64,000 nt of DNA from Clostridia bacterium (GCA_017471825.1 JAFURQ010000018.1:41676-105675); one strand, 5' to 3'; shown: positions 9,701 through 17,732, counted from the first letter of the stretch. Program-made: numbers and translations. The notes: generated by a model from the sequence alone, not told the origin.

Positions 9701-10598
9701 CGGTCAGTCTGTCAATGGCAAAGGTGTAATGTATGACACCTATATTGATCCCGACGGAAAGGGAAGCTACGCGATAATCAACAATTCCAATGCATACGGA
9801 ATTTACTCCTCCGCAGCATATCGCGGAATGCTCGTTACCAACAATAACGAAACCGTTGTTATTCAGGACGAGATTGCAACGTCTACTCTGTCGAGCTTCG
9901 CATGGGTTGTAAATACCGCGAAGGAAATCGTAGTTCCCGAGAGCGAGCCCACCGTTGCATATCTTATCAATACAGACAGCGAGGGTAACGAAACCTATCT
10001 TCGTGCAACCCTTATTGCCTCAAACCCCACCTTCAGATTTACTGCTTATGATTCCGCTAGTACAGCTATTATGCCGGGCAAGACCGTGCTTGACGACGAT
10101 TCTACCATGGGTATAGGCGATACCAAGCGCCTTGTTGTAAAGGGCGACGGTATTATGATATTCCAGATAGCTGTTGTATTTGAAGTGGTTGAAAGCCTTA
10201 TCTCCGAAAAGGAGGTTGGTTACGAGTGGATTTCGCTTTCCAACTGGAACACCGCCTTCAACGAGGTAGAGGAGAACGATGGCGTTGCAAGACGCGGTCT
10301 CGCAGATAAAACCGATGTTCACGACGAAACTCTTAATGCAGAGATTCTTCTTGATTACGGAACGGCGTTCACTACCGATTTCGAGGAATTCTTCATTTCT
10401 CTTTGTACGGTAGAGTATACGCTCAAATCGCTCCCGATAGATAACCCAGAAATCTATGACCCCATTTATGATGCTAAGTATTATGATGCGTACGATGATT
10501 TCTTGGAGTACACGGAGCTTTATGCCGAATATGCGGATTCCGTTAACGGTACAGCCCGAGAGCTTGAGAATCTCTTCGATGCATTCTGCGGTGCATAA
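6738..10598 (+). CDS. Secreted heparinase II/III-family polysaccharide lyase, multidomain
   Basis: 1286 residues. A signal peptide (MKNNFSKIIALILALASLVS) is followed by a LamG-like beta-sandwich (~50-260). Next comes a copper-amine-oxidase-N-like stalk domain (~330-430), then an alpha/alpha toroid typical of alginate-lyase/heparinase proteins (~500-880, with NNFAVAYDWLYN near 640 and SGHGDVYN near 690). The C-terminal heparinase II/III beta-sandwich (~900-1180) carries DSGNFIYQNLGIKW and EGHNVVLL (near 969). Such enzymes cleave uronic-acid polysaccharides by beta-elimination outside the cell. Glycosaminoglycan, alginate or another uronan are all possible substrates. It follows the LamG protein by 17 nt and ends convergent to a 2-keto-3-deoxygluconate kinase, consistent with uronate catabolism. 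Family call is good; substrate is unknown. Confidence 0.85.
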   Translation: MKNNFSKIIALILALASLVSMLTVFAWADETDTETDSGSREDMFFEPAEQLLVNRDFDDGWNAYNGANMDAIPTTHNITVDYEESEDYSYNYFARFEYGDATDSAYLNYFYDARMMNAGTEVIGLSIKADDACEVGTVLYITIGSQSQNKETANLLVVKNSALYALSATAENYLCSLADNDWYDIDIVLNWDDRTQATLTYMVDGEVVLETAYVYKRYETAGIYNLYLGLDKLNASNKDERIGMSFCVDNLRMYQDVEGPIDLSSYGYGIWVDTTLEKTVQILESAKQQTAERALAESLAMKLGVSSALIENEKIDITDYFIPAIIDGKVMVSLELVLAYLGYPYYVHSDGSSFDITLSADANSYITVGRQTATVAGKLVDLDVKPAYAENTNGDKVVVIAINDIEKMFPGWLVTYDDMGLIIVYENFAKEGEDASNLINRQDNLDTMLEMMKKFVFDTVTVDENGNSLEEEEAYTATGEKILALDENLAHPYIFANQSTFDSLADVYASSDADANLKSYIANMLAKADEYYSEVADESGETVTIKKGKRPLNVYQDNNLRDDKETTDDPIPDSDDGYNPNLNALYEIEEATEKLVYLAFAYQITGDDKYAELAYEVSLVLGTWVHWGPGYFVNCANAVNNFAVAYDWLYNAYVEIYGESSVETLAQIIYDKGLVHGYNSSIGNFCKFPRTSGHGDVYNTRSDYWNAIGTAGMVIGSLAIVGTDVYAENSEELAYLVGNNLINLANYGLDRYAPDGSYIDSVTYWAQGTNAFMQLVMALDSATGDDHGFKDVWGINSTFYYACYISNSEGEAWNYGDDGVGSIVFGDLLTADTQMFYYAGAILGDENLIALRQNQLAKGKEATLFDILFYPTESVEKEVELELYYYLEGMDTFVARSSWENGALYVGLMGGANAPSPYANGQSGDYYGQIDSGNFIYQNLGIKWIIDHGSDYYSADSYFRADRYKYFRNSGEGHNVVLLTSKTSELPYGQSVNGKGVMYDTYIDPDGKGSYAIINNSNAYGIYSSAAYRGMLVTNNNETVVIQDEIATSTLSSFAWVVNTAKEIVVPESEPTVAYLINTDSEGNETYLRATLIASNPTFRFTAYDSASTAIMPGKTVLDDDSTMGIGDTKRLVVKGDGIMIFQIAVVFEVVESLISEKEVGYEWISLSNWNTAFNEVEENDGVARRGLADKTDVHDETLNAEILLDYGTAFTTDFEEFFISLCTVEYTLKSLPIDNPEIYDPIYDAKYYDAYDDFLEYTELYAEYADSVNGTARELENLFDAFCGA

Positions 10599-10612
10599 AC
10601 AATTCTAAAAGC

Positions 10613-10645
10613 AAATATGCGCGTGTAACTGCACGCGCATATTTT
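10613..10645 (+). terminator. Terminator after the heparinase-like gene
   Basis: Perfect 13-bp stem (AAATATGCGCGTG and complement) followed by TTTT; AT-rich flanks could make it work in both directions. Confidence 0.8.
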
Positions 10646-10654
10646 AATATAAAT

Positions 10655-10688
10655 AAAAAAGGATGCAAAGAAATTTGCATCCTTTTTT
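10655..10688 (-). terminator. Terminator after kdgK
   Basis: 13-bp stem AAAAGGATGCAAA with its complement, A and T runs on both sides. It lies 19 nt beyond the kdgK stop, so it probably ends the leftward transcript and may act on both strands. Confidence 0.8.
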
Positions 10689-10706
10689 GTACCTAAAGGT
10701 ATTTAA

Positions 10707-11726
10707 TTATCTCTGGATTCTACCGGTGCCGTTACCGCCTGCAAGAGCCTTAACCTCATCAACGGAAACCATATTAAAGTCGCCCTCGATGGTGTGCTTG
10801 AGGCAGGAGGCTGCAACTGCAAATTCAACTGCATCCTGAGTGGAGTATCCCATAAGGCAGGAGTAGATAAGACCGCCGCCAAAGCTGTCACCGCCGCCAA
10901 CGCGGTCTACGATGTGCATATGGTAGGACTTGGAGAAGCAGTAGTTTTCGCCGTCATAAAGGAGAGCCGCCCAATCGTTGTCGTTTGCGCTGATTGAGGA
11001 GCGAAGGGTGATAGCAACCTTCTTAAATCCGAACTTCTCAGCAAGCTGTCTTGCAACGGACTTGTAGCCCTCGTGGTTGAGCTTACCGCCTGCGATATCG
11101 GTGTTTTCGGCATCGATACCGAATACGTCGTGAGCATCCTCCTCGTTGGAGATGCAAACGTCAATGTATTCGCAAAGCTTCGTCATGGTTTCACGAGCCT
11201 GCTCTCTTGTCCAGAGCTTCTTTCTGAAGTTGAGGTCGCAGGAGATGGTTACGCCGTGAGCCTTCGCTGCCTTACAAGCCTCAAGGCAGATTTCAGCAAC
11301 GTTTGCGCCGAGTGCGGGAGTAATACCTGTGAAATGGAACCAATCAACGTCGGTGAAAATTTTGTCCCAATCGAAATCGGAGGGCTGTGCCATTGCTATG
11401 GCGGAGTAAGCGCGGTCGTAAATAACCTTGGAGGGTCTTTGAGATGCGCCCTTTTCATTGTAGTAAATACCAACTCTGTCGCCGCCGCGAACGATCATAG
11501 ACGTGTCAACGCCGTACTTGCGCAGAGCATTTACTGCACACTGACCTATCTCGTGCTTGGGGAGCTTGGTTACGAATGCGGAATCAATGCCGTAGTTGGC
11601 AAGAGAAACCGAAACGTTTGCTTCACCGCCTCCGTAAACAGCGCCGAACTTTTCAGCCTGAGCGAAGCGGAGATATCCCTCGGGAGCGAGGCGAAGCATA
11701 ATTTCACCAAAAGTTACAACCTTCAT
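10707..11726 (-). CDS. kdgK: PfkB-family sugar kinase, likely 2-keto-3-deoxygluconate kinase
   Basis: 339-residue ribokinase/PfkB-fold kinase. The N-terminal MKVVTFGEIMLRLAPEG is typical of KdgK, and the C-terminal signature GGGDSFGG holds the catalytic base aspartate. KdgK phosphorylates 2-keto-3-deoxygluconate to KDPG, which enters glycolysis via KDPG aldolase; the substrate is the end product of unsaturated-uronate breakdown. Its position facing a heparinase-type lyase supports that role. RBS AAAGGAA precedes the ATG at 11726. The AbrB-like gene lies 70 nt upstream on the same strand without a visible terminator, so the two may be cotranscribed. Other PfkB substrates (fructose, ribose) remain possible. 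Confidence 0.85.
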   Translation of the reverse strand: MKVVTFGEIMLRLAPEGYLRFAQAEKFGAVYGGGEANVSVSLANYGIDSAFVTKLPKHEIGQCAVNALRKYGVDTSMIVRGGDRVGIYYNEKGASQRPSKVIYDRAYSAIAMAQPSDFDWDKIFTDVDWFHFTGITPALGANVAEICLEACKAAKAHGVTISCDLNFRKKLWTREQARETMTKLCEYIDVCISNEEDAHDVFGIDAENTDIAGGKLNHEGYKSVARQLAEKFGFKKVAITLRSSISANDNDWAALLYDGENYCFSKSYHMHIVDRVGGGDSFGGGLIYSCLMGYSTQDAVEFAVAASCLKHTIEGDFNMVSVDEVKALAGGNGTGRIQR

Positions 11727-11796
11727 AATTTAAAATTCCTTTCAAATATTTAATTATTTTTTATTAATGGCAAGCATATAATTTATCGATGGAGAA

Positions 11797-12048
11797 CTAA
11801 ACGGACACGCCTGATTTAATTTCATCAATACATATTTTGCAGATTCTTTTGTCTTTAAATTCAACTATCTGCTCGTCTCTGCCGCAGAAGAAGCAATAAG
11901 GCGCGTATTTGCGTATTATTATATTTTCTCCCTCAACGAAAAATTCAACCGGATCGTCACAGCTGATTCCAAGTTGGGTTCTCATTTCCTTTGGAACTAC
12001 GATCCTACCGAGCTCATCTATTTTGCGCACGATTCCCGTCGCCTTCAT
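11797..12048 (-). CDS. abrB: AbrB/SpoVT-like transition-state regulator with C-terminal zinc knuckle
   Basis: 83 residues. The N-terminal 45 are a swapped-hairpin AbrB DNA-binding domain (GIVRKIDELGRIVVPKEMR is the hallmark). The C-terminus carries CFFCG and CKIC, two CxxC pairs that look like a small zinc site, as in AbrB/Abh relatives of Clostridia. Such proteins regulate transition-phase and sporulation genes. The gene lies between kdgK and the divergent spoIIIA operon. Family confidence is high; targets are unknown. Confidence 0.92.
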   Translation of the reverse strand: MKATGIVRKIDELGRIVVPKEMRTQLGISCDDPVEFFVEGENIIIRKYAPYCFFCGRDEQIVEFKDKRICKICIDEIKSGVSV

Positions 12049-12125
12049 CAGATGGTATCCTTTCGTGTATTAATTGATGTATACTTGCATAGCAAGATAT
12101 TTCGAAAGCAAAATACACCATTCAC

Positions 12126-12154
12126 ATTTTAACACAGTAACACTTTAATGTCAA
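12126..12154 (-). promoter_or_regulatory. Promoter of the abrB-like gene
   Basis: On the minus strand TTGACA (12149-12154) and TAAAAT (12126-12131) with a 17-bp spacer, in the divergent gap before spoIIIAA. No clear sigma-E promoter for spoIIIAA could be picked out by eye. Confidence 0.7.
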
Positions 12155-12176
12155 GCAAAATACCAAAATTTAGAAA

Positions 12177-13064
12177 TTGAAAAAATATATGTTGAAAATT
12201 AATGATAAATACGAAATGATTTTCGCCTCGCTTCCAAGCAGGGTGACGAGTGCGATCAAAAGGATATGTGCCGCAAGGGTGGGCGGAGTCGGTGCGATTT
12301 CGGAGCTTCATATGTGTGTGGGCTCGCGGTCATCTCTTCTGCTCGGGCGCGAGAGGATATATCTTTTAACAGAAATTGCGCAGACAGATATGCAACAGAC
12401 GGTGAATAAGCTCTGTAACGGTGCGATATATGCACACCGTGACACGATAACGGCAGGATACATAAGCCTCGATTCGGGCATAAGGGTCGGAATTTGCGGC
12501 ACTGCAAGATATGAGTTGGGGCACATTGTCGGAATAAGCGACGTAAGCTCACTTGTATTCAGGATTCCGACGAGGGATTCATCGCTTCTTTCGGAGCTCG
12601 AGGAGGCTTGGAGTACGAGCAAAAGCGGTATGCTTATCTATGCACGGGCTGGCGTTGGTAAAACGACGGCTCTGCGCTCTCTTGTATCCTCGCTCGCGCA
12701 GAAGGAGGGCAGAATTGCCGTTGTTGACGAGAGATGCGAATTTTCGGTTGATGAGTGCCGTAAACTTGGCGTGACTCATTTGCGAGGATATCGTCGCTAT
12801 GACGGAATGGAAATAGCGCTACGGACTATGTCTCCCGATATTATAGTGGTTGATGAAATCGGCTCTCGCAGAGAAAGCGACGGTATGCTTGACTCGCTAA
12901 ATTCAGGCATCAGACTGCTTGCAAGCGCGCATTCGGAGTCTGCGGACGATGTCGTAAAACGCCCCGGAGTTCGAATTTTGATTGAAAACGGAATTTTCGA
13001 CGTTTTGTTCGGAATATTTAACACGGATGGCACCTACAGCCATAAAATCGAGAGGTTAAAATGA
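12177..13064 (+). CDS. spoIIIAA: Stage III sporulation protein AA, secretion-type ATPase
   Basis: 295 residues, a T2SS/GspE-like ATPase that powers the SpoIIIA-SpoIIQ feeding-tube complex at the engulfed forespore, acting in the mother cell. The P-loop RAGVGKTT is near residue 160 and Walker B IIVVDEIGS near 225; HSES and the C-terminal RPGVRILIENG segment follow. The longest start is TTG at 12177. An ATG at 12189 is equally plausible, and no strong ribosome binding site settles it. It is first of a tightly overlapping operon; its ATGA overlaps the next gene. Length is close to the usual ~305. Confidence 0.93.
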   Translation: MKKYMLKINDKYEMIFASLPSRVTSAIKRICAARVGGVGAISELHMCVGSRSSLLLGRERIYLLTEIAQTDMQQTVNKLCNGAIYAHRDTITAGYISLDSGIRVGICGTARYELGHIVGISDVSSLVFRIPTRDSSLLSELEEAWSTSKSGMLIYARAGVGKTTALRSLVSSLAQKEGRIAVVDERCEFSVDECRKLGVTHLRGYRRYDGMEIALRTMSPDIIVVDEIGSRRESDGMLDSLNSGIRLLASAHSESADDVVKRPGVRILIENGIFDVLFGIFNTDGTYSHKIERLK

Positions 13065-13546
13065 TAAAGGCGGCAGGAATATGTATACTTATATTTACAT
13101 TATTGTATATTTCCTCGGAGACAGTAAGAAAGAAAAATGATGCTCTCTTGCTTTGCGAGGAGTTTTATAGATTTTTGTCGCACATGCGGCTTCAGATTTC
13201 CTGCTATTTGCGCCCCGCAGACGAGCTGTATCTCGGGTTTGAATCGAAGGCTCTCGACGATATTGGCTTCATAGGAGCACTAAAGGACGGATGCAGTATC
13301 GGAGAGGCGTATAAAAAAGCCGCGAGAAAAATAAGCCTGCCAACCGAGGTGGACAGAGTTCTGCTATCGCTATTCTCATCTCTTGGCGGCTCATATCTTG
13401 AGGAAGAAATAAAGCTGATAGACTCTCACAGGGAGGAGCTTTCCGTTCTTTTGGAAAGGGAGCGCGAGGAAAGCCCGAAGCGCGCTAAGATGATCAGAAC
13501 GCTGAGTGTTGCTATTTCTCTTGGGATTATCATTTTCGTTATATAA
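13061..13546 (+). CDS. spoIIIAB: Stage III sporulation protein AB
   Basis: 161 residues with an N-terminal membrane helix, a helical GspF-like cytosolic domain and a C-terminal hydrophobic helix (LSVAISLGIIIFVI). It is the platform component of the SpoIIIA channel. It overlaps spoIIIAA by 4 bp (ATGA), which indicates translational coupling. Confidence 0.9.
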   Translation: MIKAAGICILIFTLLYISSETVRKKNDALLLCEEFYRFLSHMRLQISCYLRPADELYLGFESKALDDIGFIGALKDGCSIGEAYKKAARKISLPTEVDRVLLSLFSSLGGSYLEEEIKLIDSHREELSVLLEREREESPKRAKMIRTLSVAISLGIIIFVI

Positions 13547-13589
13547 AAATCACCCGCGGATTTCGCGGGAGGGGGAACGGAGATTATTT

Positions 13590-13784
13590 GTGGATATATC
13601 TTTTCTTTTGAAAATTGCCGGAATAGGCATGATAGTTGCCGTGAGCTGTCAGGTGCTTGCCAAGGTGGGCAGGGACGAGCAAGCAACCATGGTATCGGTC
13701 GCCGGTATAATTGTTGTCCTTCTTTTTCTCGTTCGTGAGCTCGGAGAGCTTTTTGATGCGGTGAAGGAAGTGTTTGGAATTTGA
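13590..13784 (+). CDS. spoIIIAC: Stage III sporulation protein AC
   Basis: 64-residue membrane protein with two helices (FLLKIAGIGMIVAVSCQVL and MVSVAGIIVVLLFLV), matching SpoIIIAC size and pattern (QVLAKVGRDEQA). The GTG at 13590 is chosen because a GGGAGGGGGAACGGAG tract stands immediately upstream; longer in-frame starts would run into spoIIIAB. Confidence 0.92.
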   Translation: MDISFLLKIAGIGMIVAVSCQVLAKVGRDEQATMVSVAGIIVVLLFLVRELGELFDAVKEVFGI

Positions 13785-14161
13785 TACTGAAGATTTGCGC
13801 TATCGCTGTTATTGTGTCGGTTACTGCCGTTCTCTTGCGTGAGTTTGGGTGGCGCGGAGTCCCGATTTTTGCCGTAATATCATTTGTTGGAATTCTGTCT
13901 GTTGCTGAGCCGTATTTGACGTCGGTTAAGGAGGTATTCTCGAGCTTTTCGGATGATTTCGGCATTTCAAAAACCGTTTCCGCCGTTCTTAAAATCATAG
14001 GAATCGGTTATCTCGGCGGAATTTGTGCGGACGTTTGCACAGAGCTTGGCTCAGCCACGGTTGCCTCGGGGGTTTCGCTCGTTACACGTCTTGAAATAAT
14101 TGCTATATGCGCCCCGTTTTTTATCGATATTGTAAAACTTGGAACGGAGCTTATAGGATGA
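13781..14161 (+). CDS. spoIIIAD: Stage III sporulation protein AD
   Basis: 126-residue membrane protein of the SpoIIIAC/AD family, with about four hydrophobic segments and the signature IIGIGYLGGICADVCTELG. It begins at a TTG (13781) that overlaps the spoIIIAC stop and ends overlapping the spoIIIAE start, continuing the chain of coupled genes. Confidence 0.92.
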   Translation: MILKICAIAVIVSVTAVLLREFGWRGVPIFAVISFVGILSVAEPYLTSVKEVFSSFSDDFGISKTVSAVLKIIGIGYLGGICADVCTELGSATVASGVSLVTRLEIIAICAPFFIDIVKLGTELIG

Positions 14162-15264
14162 AAAAAATAAGGACTGTTACGGTCATAGCCTTTGTATGCC
14201 TCTTCTTCGGCATTTTCACTGTTACCGGCTTCGCCGAGGGGACGAGCGCCCCCGACCCCGAAGAAATTCTGGACGATTTTTCGCAGATTATCCCGGAAGA
14301 AATAGAATTGAATATGGATGACGATATCACCTCGGAGATAGGCTTTGAGGCTATCCTTCGTGAGATATACGCCGCATTCACGGACGAGAGCGGAAGGTTT
14401 ATGCGATTTTTTCTGATTTTATTCGGCTTTTCCGTCTTGATTGCTGTGACCGGCGGTGCTTCGCTTACCGAACGGTCGGAAATCAAGGGCGGAGTCGAAA
14501 CCGCCGTATATACGATAGCCTCAATATCGATATTTACTTCGCTTTACGAGGTGTGTGTAACCACGCGGGACAGTCTTGCTTCGGTAGTCGATTTTTTTGC
14601 CTCGGCAATTCCGATTCTGACCTTGATAAGCACCTCATCGGGAGCTGTAAGCACTGCGGCGGTGCAGGCGACGAATATGAATATCACCCTCGCGATGATT
14701 GAGAAATTTTGCACGGGTGCGCTCTTGCCGAGCGTTTTTGCCATTTTTGCCCTGGCGTTTGTCAGCTCCGTTGGCGAGGGCGGCACACTGTCTGTCGCAA
14801 GGGGAATAAAGAGCCTATTTATGTGGGGGGTCGGCATAGTTACCACCGTTCTTGCCGCTACCGTTGCCATGCAAAGCGTGGTCGCCTCAGCAAAGGATAA
14901 TGCTATGCTTCGCGCGGCAAGATACGCCGCATCGGGTACCATACCGATAGTGGGAACCACGGTATCTGCCGCATTGTCTACCCTTGGCGGCGGACTTGCC
15001 TTCATAAAGGGAAGCGTCGGCGGTGCTTCGGTGGTCATAATTCTCATTCTTTCGCTTGTTCCGCTCGTTTCTATTCTGCTTTACAGGCTCGCGTTTTCGG
15101 CTTGCATAATCTTCCTCGAATTTTCGGGTTCCTCGGGGGGCGTGCGATGTTTTTCGGCGTTTAAATCGGCTCTTGATGCTTTGATAGCCGTATATTGCAT
15201 GTCAACTCTTGTGTGCATTGTTGAGCTTGTCGTTTTCGTAAGAGGCGGGGTTAGCAGCGTATGA
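14158..15264 (+). CDS. spoIIIAE: Stage III sporulation protein AE
   Basis: 368-residue polytopic protein. A cleavable-looking signal sequence and an acidic extracytoplasmic N-terminal section are followed by roughly seven hydrophobic segments. It is the large membrane core of the SpoIIIA complex. The ATG at 14158 overlaps the spoIIIAD stop (ATGA); the longer frame from 14107 lies inside spoIIIAD and lacks signal character. Length is near the usual ~390. Confidence 0.93.
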   Translation: MKKIRTVTVIAFVCLFFGIFTVTGFAEGTSAPDPEEILDDFSQIIPEEIELNMDDDITSEIGFEAILREIYAAFTDESGRFMRFFLILFGFSVLIAVTGGASLTERSEIKGGVETAVYTIASISIFTSLYEVCVTTRDSLASVVDFFASAIPILTLISTSSGAVSTAAVQATNMNITLAMIEKFCTGALLPSVFAIFALAFVSSVGEGGTLSVARGIKSLFMWGVGIVTTVLAATVAMQSVVASAKDNAMLRAARYAASGTIPIVGTTVSAALSTLGGGLAFIKGSVGGASVVIILILSLVPLVSILLYRLAFSACIIFLEFSGSSGGVRCFSAFKSALDALIAVYCMSTLVCIVELVVFVRGGVSSV

Positions 15265-15731
15265 GCGAATACATAATATCGGTTATTGCCGCCGCGTCAG
15301 TCGTTGCGCTCGGCAGCTTTATCTCTTACAGTGGAAAGGGGGATAAGAAAACAGCGAGCGCCGCAATGTCTGTAATTCTTCTTTACACGGTAATTACTCC
15401 TATCATATCCTTCGTTTCGGATTTTACCCCATCCGACGTGGGCGATTTTTTCGATGAGCTACGCGTGCCCGAGGAAAAGGAATCGGAATATTACGATGTG
15501 GCGAAGGATGCCTTTTGCGATGGGATAAAAAAGATGGTTTGTGAGGAATTTTCTCTCTCGTCGAAAGACGTATCGGTAAGCGTTAGCGGCTTTCAACTGG
15601 AGGATATGAGGGCGCAGAGGGTGAAAATAATTTTAAGCGGGCGCGCCGCTTTGGCTGATGCTCGCAGAATAGCCGCATCCGTCACGGATGCAGGACTTGG
15701 CGAATGTGAGGTGGAGATTTTACTTGCTTGA
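15261..15731 (+). CDS. spoIIIAF: Stage III sporulation protein AF
   Basis: 156 residues with two N-terminal membrane helices and a C-terminal ring-building-motif-like domain (VKIILSGRAALADARRIAASV). It overlaps spoIIIAE by 4 bp and spoIIIAG by 8 bp. The sequence is weakly conserved as usual for AF, so position in the operon is a main support. Confidence 0.85.
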   Translation: MSEYIISVIAAASVVALGSFISYSGKGDKKTASAAMSVILLYTVITPIISFVSDFTPSDVGDFFDELRVPEEKESEYYDVAKDAFCDGIKKMVCEEFSLSSKDVSVSVSGFQLEDMRAQRVKIILSGRAALADARRIAASVTDAGLGECEVEILLA

Positions 15732-16143
15732 AAAAATAACTTCTTTTTTAAAGGATAAAAAGCGCCCCGTCGTTATAATCCTACTGCTTGCTGTCGGCTT
15801 GCTTCTGCTGACGTTATCCTCCTGTCCGGAAAAAGAAACCGAGGAAGCGGTGGAGAAAACGCTGGAGGAATACAAGGCGGAGCTTGAGGATGAGCTGGAG
15901 AGCGCGTGCTCTATGGTGGGTGGAGTCGGCAAATGCCGAGTTATCGTTACCTTTGAGCGCGGCACCGAAAATAGCTACAAGGGCTCACAGCTGCTTGAAA
16001 GTAAGCCGCCGAGGGTGATGGGGGTAAGTGTGATATGCCAGGGCGCCGATTCCGCAAGCGTGCGCTCGGAGATAACCGAAATGATGACTGCGCTTTTTGA
16101 TATAGGCTCAAACCGCGTTGCAATTTTAAAGCTTGGCGCCTGA
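15724..16143 (+). CDS. spoIIIAG: Stage III sporulation protein AG
   Basis: 139 residues. A single membrane helix (PVVIILLLAVGLLLLTLSS) and an acidic linker precede a ring-building-motif domain (GVGKCRVIVTFERG ... EITEMMTALFDIGSNRVAILKL). SpoIIIAG forms a large ring in the intermembrane space. The TTG at 15724 is preferred, with AGGTGGAG at a suitable distance. An ATG at 15688 would lengthen the protein into spoIIIAF. Confidence 0.9.
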   Translation: MLEKITSFLKDKKRPVVIILLLAVGLLLLTLSSCPEKETEEAVEKTLEEYKAELEDELESACSMVGGVGKCRVIVTFERGTENSYKGSQLLESKPPRVMGVSVICQGADSASVRSEITEMMTALFDIGSNRVAILKLGA

Positions 16144-16258
16144 CGTCTTTTGCACGGCAGACAAAATAATTTCTTGCCGATAAATTCAAAAAACGTGAAT
16201 ATTGAGAGCCGCTCACACATAGTTTTAATCAGTAACAAAACAAGGAGAAAAGCATAGA

Positions 16259-16813
16259 ATGAAAAACGAAAAAATCAAAAAATTCTTCTCATCCAAGGCT
16301 GTGAGAAGCACCGCTCTTGTCGTAGCGGTCATTCTCGTGGGACTCGCCGTTTATTTAAATTACCGCTGGTTCTACGATCCCATAGAATCTCTTAATTACG
16401 GGGATAACAATATGGAGAACAACTATTCGGACAGCGAGCAGACCGGCGCAGGCACTACCGACGGTGAGAACAATTATTTCACCGCAACCGCGCTTTCCCG
16501 CGAGCAGTCGAGAGATGAAGCAATCGACGTGTTGAAGCTGGTTGCAGAGGATGCCGAGGCAAGCCAGGAGGCGAAGGCGGCGGCAGCGGCACAGATCTCC
16601 AAGATCGCCGTTGATATTCAGAACGAGGCAAATATCGAAACTCTTGTGAAGGCAAAGGGCTTTGAGGAGTGCGTTGCCATAATTGCCGACGATGCGGTAA
16701 GCGTAATCGTTAAGGCGGAAAGCCTTCAGGCAAATGAGGCGGCACAGATTCTTGCAATCGTTTACGAAACCACAGGCGTTGACCCCGCAAACATCAGTAT
16801 TATAAATAAATGA
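16259..16813 (+). CDS. spoIIIAH: Stage III sporulation protein AH
   Basis: 184 residues: an N-terminal membrane helix, a low-complexity Asn/Ser/Glu linker, then a YscJ/FliF-like ring domain (residues ~75-184) that in B. subtilis binds forespore SpoIIQ. It is separated from spoIIIAG by 115 nt and has its own strong ribosome binding site (AAGGAGAAA), so expression could be partly uncoupled. The terminator downstream closes the operon. Confidence 0.92.
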   Translation: MKNEKIKKFFSSKAVRSTALVVAVILVGLAVYLNYRWFYDPIESLNYGDNNMENNYSDSEQTGAGTTDGENNYFTATALSREQSRDEAIDVLKLVAEDAEASQEAKAAAAAQISKIAVDIQNEANIETLVKAKGFEECVAIIADDAVSVIVKAESLQANEAAQILAIVYETTGVDPANISIINK

Positions 16814-16874
16814 TAGCGCGCCACGCATTGCAGGCTGACTTTACAATAAATTTTCGCTTCGCACGTAACATAGG

Positions 16875-16914
16875 CAAAAAAAGAATCGCTGAGAAAAAGG
16901 CGATTCTTTTTTTG
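16875..16914 (+). terminator. Terminator of the spoIIIA operon
   Basis: Stem AAGAATCGC with its complement, flanked by A and T runs, about 60 nt after the spoIIIAH stop. Confidence 0.85.
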
Positions 16915-17008
16915 CGTAATTCAGTCAAAGCATTGATTTTGGTTATTTTTAATAAAATATTGACGGAAAATTTGTCGCTTTGGCGATATGGAACAAACGA
17001 GTTAGCTA

Positions 17009-17037
17009 TTGACTTTTCGTCCTTAAAAAGTTATAAT
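17009..17037 (+). promoter_or_regulatory. Promoter of the three-lipoprotein operon
   Basis: TTGACT at 17009-17014, 17-bp spacer, TATAAT at 17032-17037. Confidence 0.75.
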
Positions 17038-17099
17038 TATATTAGTTTATTATAATTATTTTTGGCGAACGAACACAAGAAAGGCAAAAAGGTACTAAA

Positions 17100-17732
17100 A
17101 TGAAAAAGATAGTTTGCTTGCTCCTTGCTCTTAGCTGTATGTTTGCGCTCTTCGCTTGCGGAGGCAACGAGGACGATACTCAGACGGCGTTTTTTGAGAA
17201 GGTGGAGAACTCCAATCCCACGAGCATAACGACACAAACAACTCATACTCGTCCTAACGGCGTTATTTATAACGGTCTGTATACGACGAAAATGACCGAT
17301 AACGGTTTTATATTTACATACGAGTATCAGGATATGCTTCCCATCACACCCGGAAGTGACGCAACCTCTTCTCAGGAGACCAAATCGGGAACTATCGTAT
17401 ACGATGGAACCGGATACAGCATCGACGGCGCTGAAAACGTAACCGTGGCACCCGACGTTGCATATATGCAGATAAAGCTTGAGCTTGTCCCTGATCTTAT
17501 CGGCGATTATGAAATGTCCGCTGACGGCAAAACTCTCACCGCAGAGCTTTCCGCAGATGACGTGAAGAATATCTTCGGAACGGAGATTTCCGCAAGCGTT
17601 GCAACCCTCAGCATCACCGTTGCGGGTAGCCGTCTTTCCGATGTTTCTCTTTCATATACCACAGACAACGGCACTGTAGTTGACGTTAAAACCGGATACA
17701 CCTACGAAGCTGCACAGACCGATGCGCAGTAA
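17100..17732 (+). CDS. Lipoprotein, paralogue 1 of 3, function unknown
   Basis: 210 residues with a lipoprotein signal (lipobox LFAC, Cys20), so anchored on the outer face of the membrane. The body is Thr/Asp/Gly-rich and beta-strand-like. The C-terminal pattern (LTAELSADDVKNIFG, then SLSYTTDNG) recurs in the next two genes, which identifies diverged paralogues. No known domain was recognised; the strand-rich layout is loosely like periplasmic lipid-binding or repeat-stalk lipoproteins, but that is a guess. First gene of a three-gene unit with gaps of 31 and 24 nt. Confidence 0.8.
   Translation: MKKIVCLLLALSCMFALFACGGNEDDTQTAFFEKVENSNPTSITTQTTHTRPNGVIYNGLYTTKMTDNGFIFTYEYQDMLPITPGSDATSSQETKSGTIVYDGTGYSIDGAENVTVAPDVAYMQIKLELVPDLIGDYEMSADGKTLTAELSADDVKNIFGTEISASVATLSITVAGSRLSDVSLSYTTDNGTVVDVKTGYTYEAAQTDAQ

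Noticed and set aside
12049-12176. Sigma-E promoter for spoIIIAA
   Set aside because: Expected biologically, but no convincing -35/-10 pair could be identified by eye in the divergent gap.
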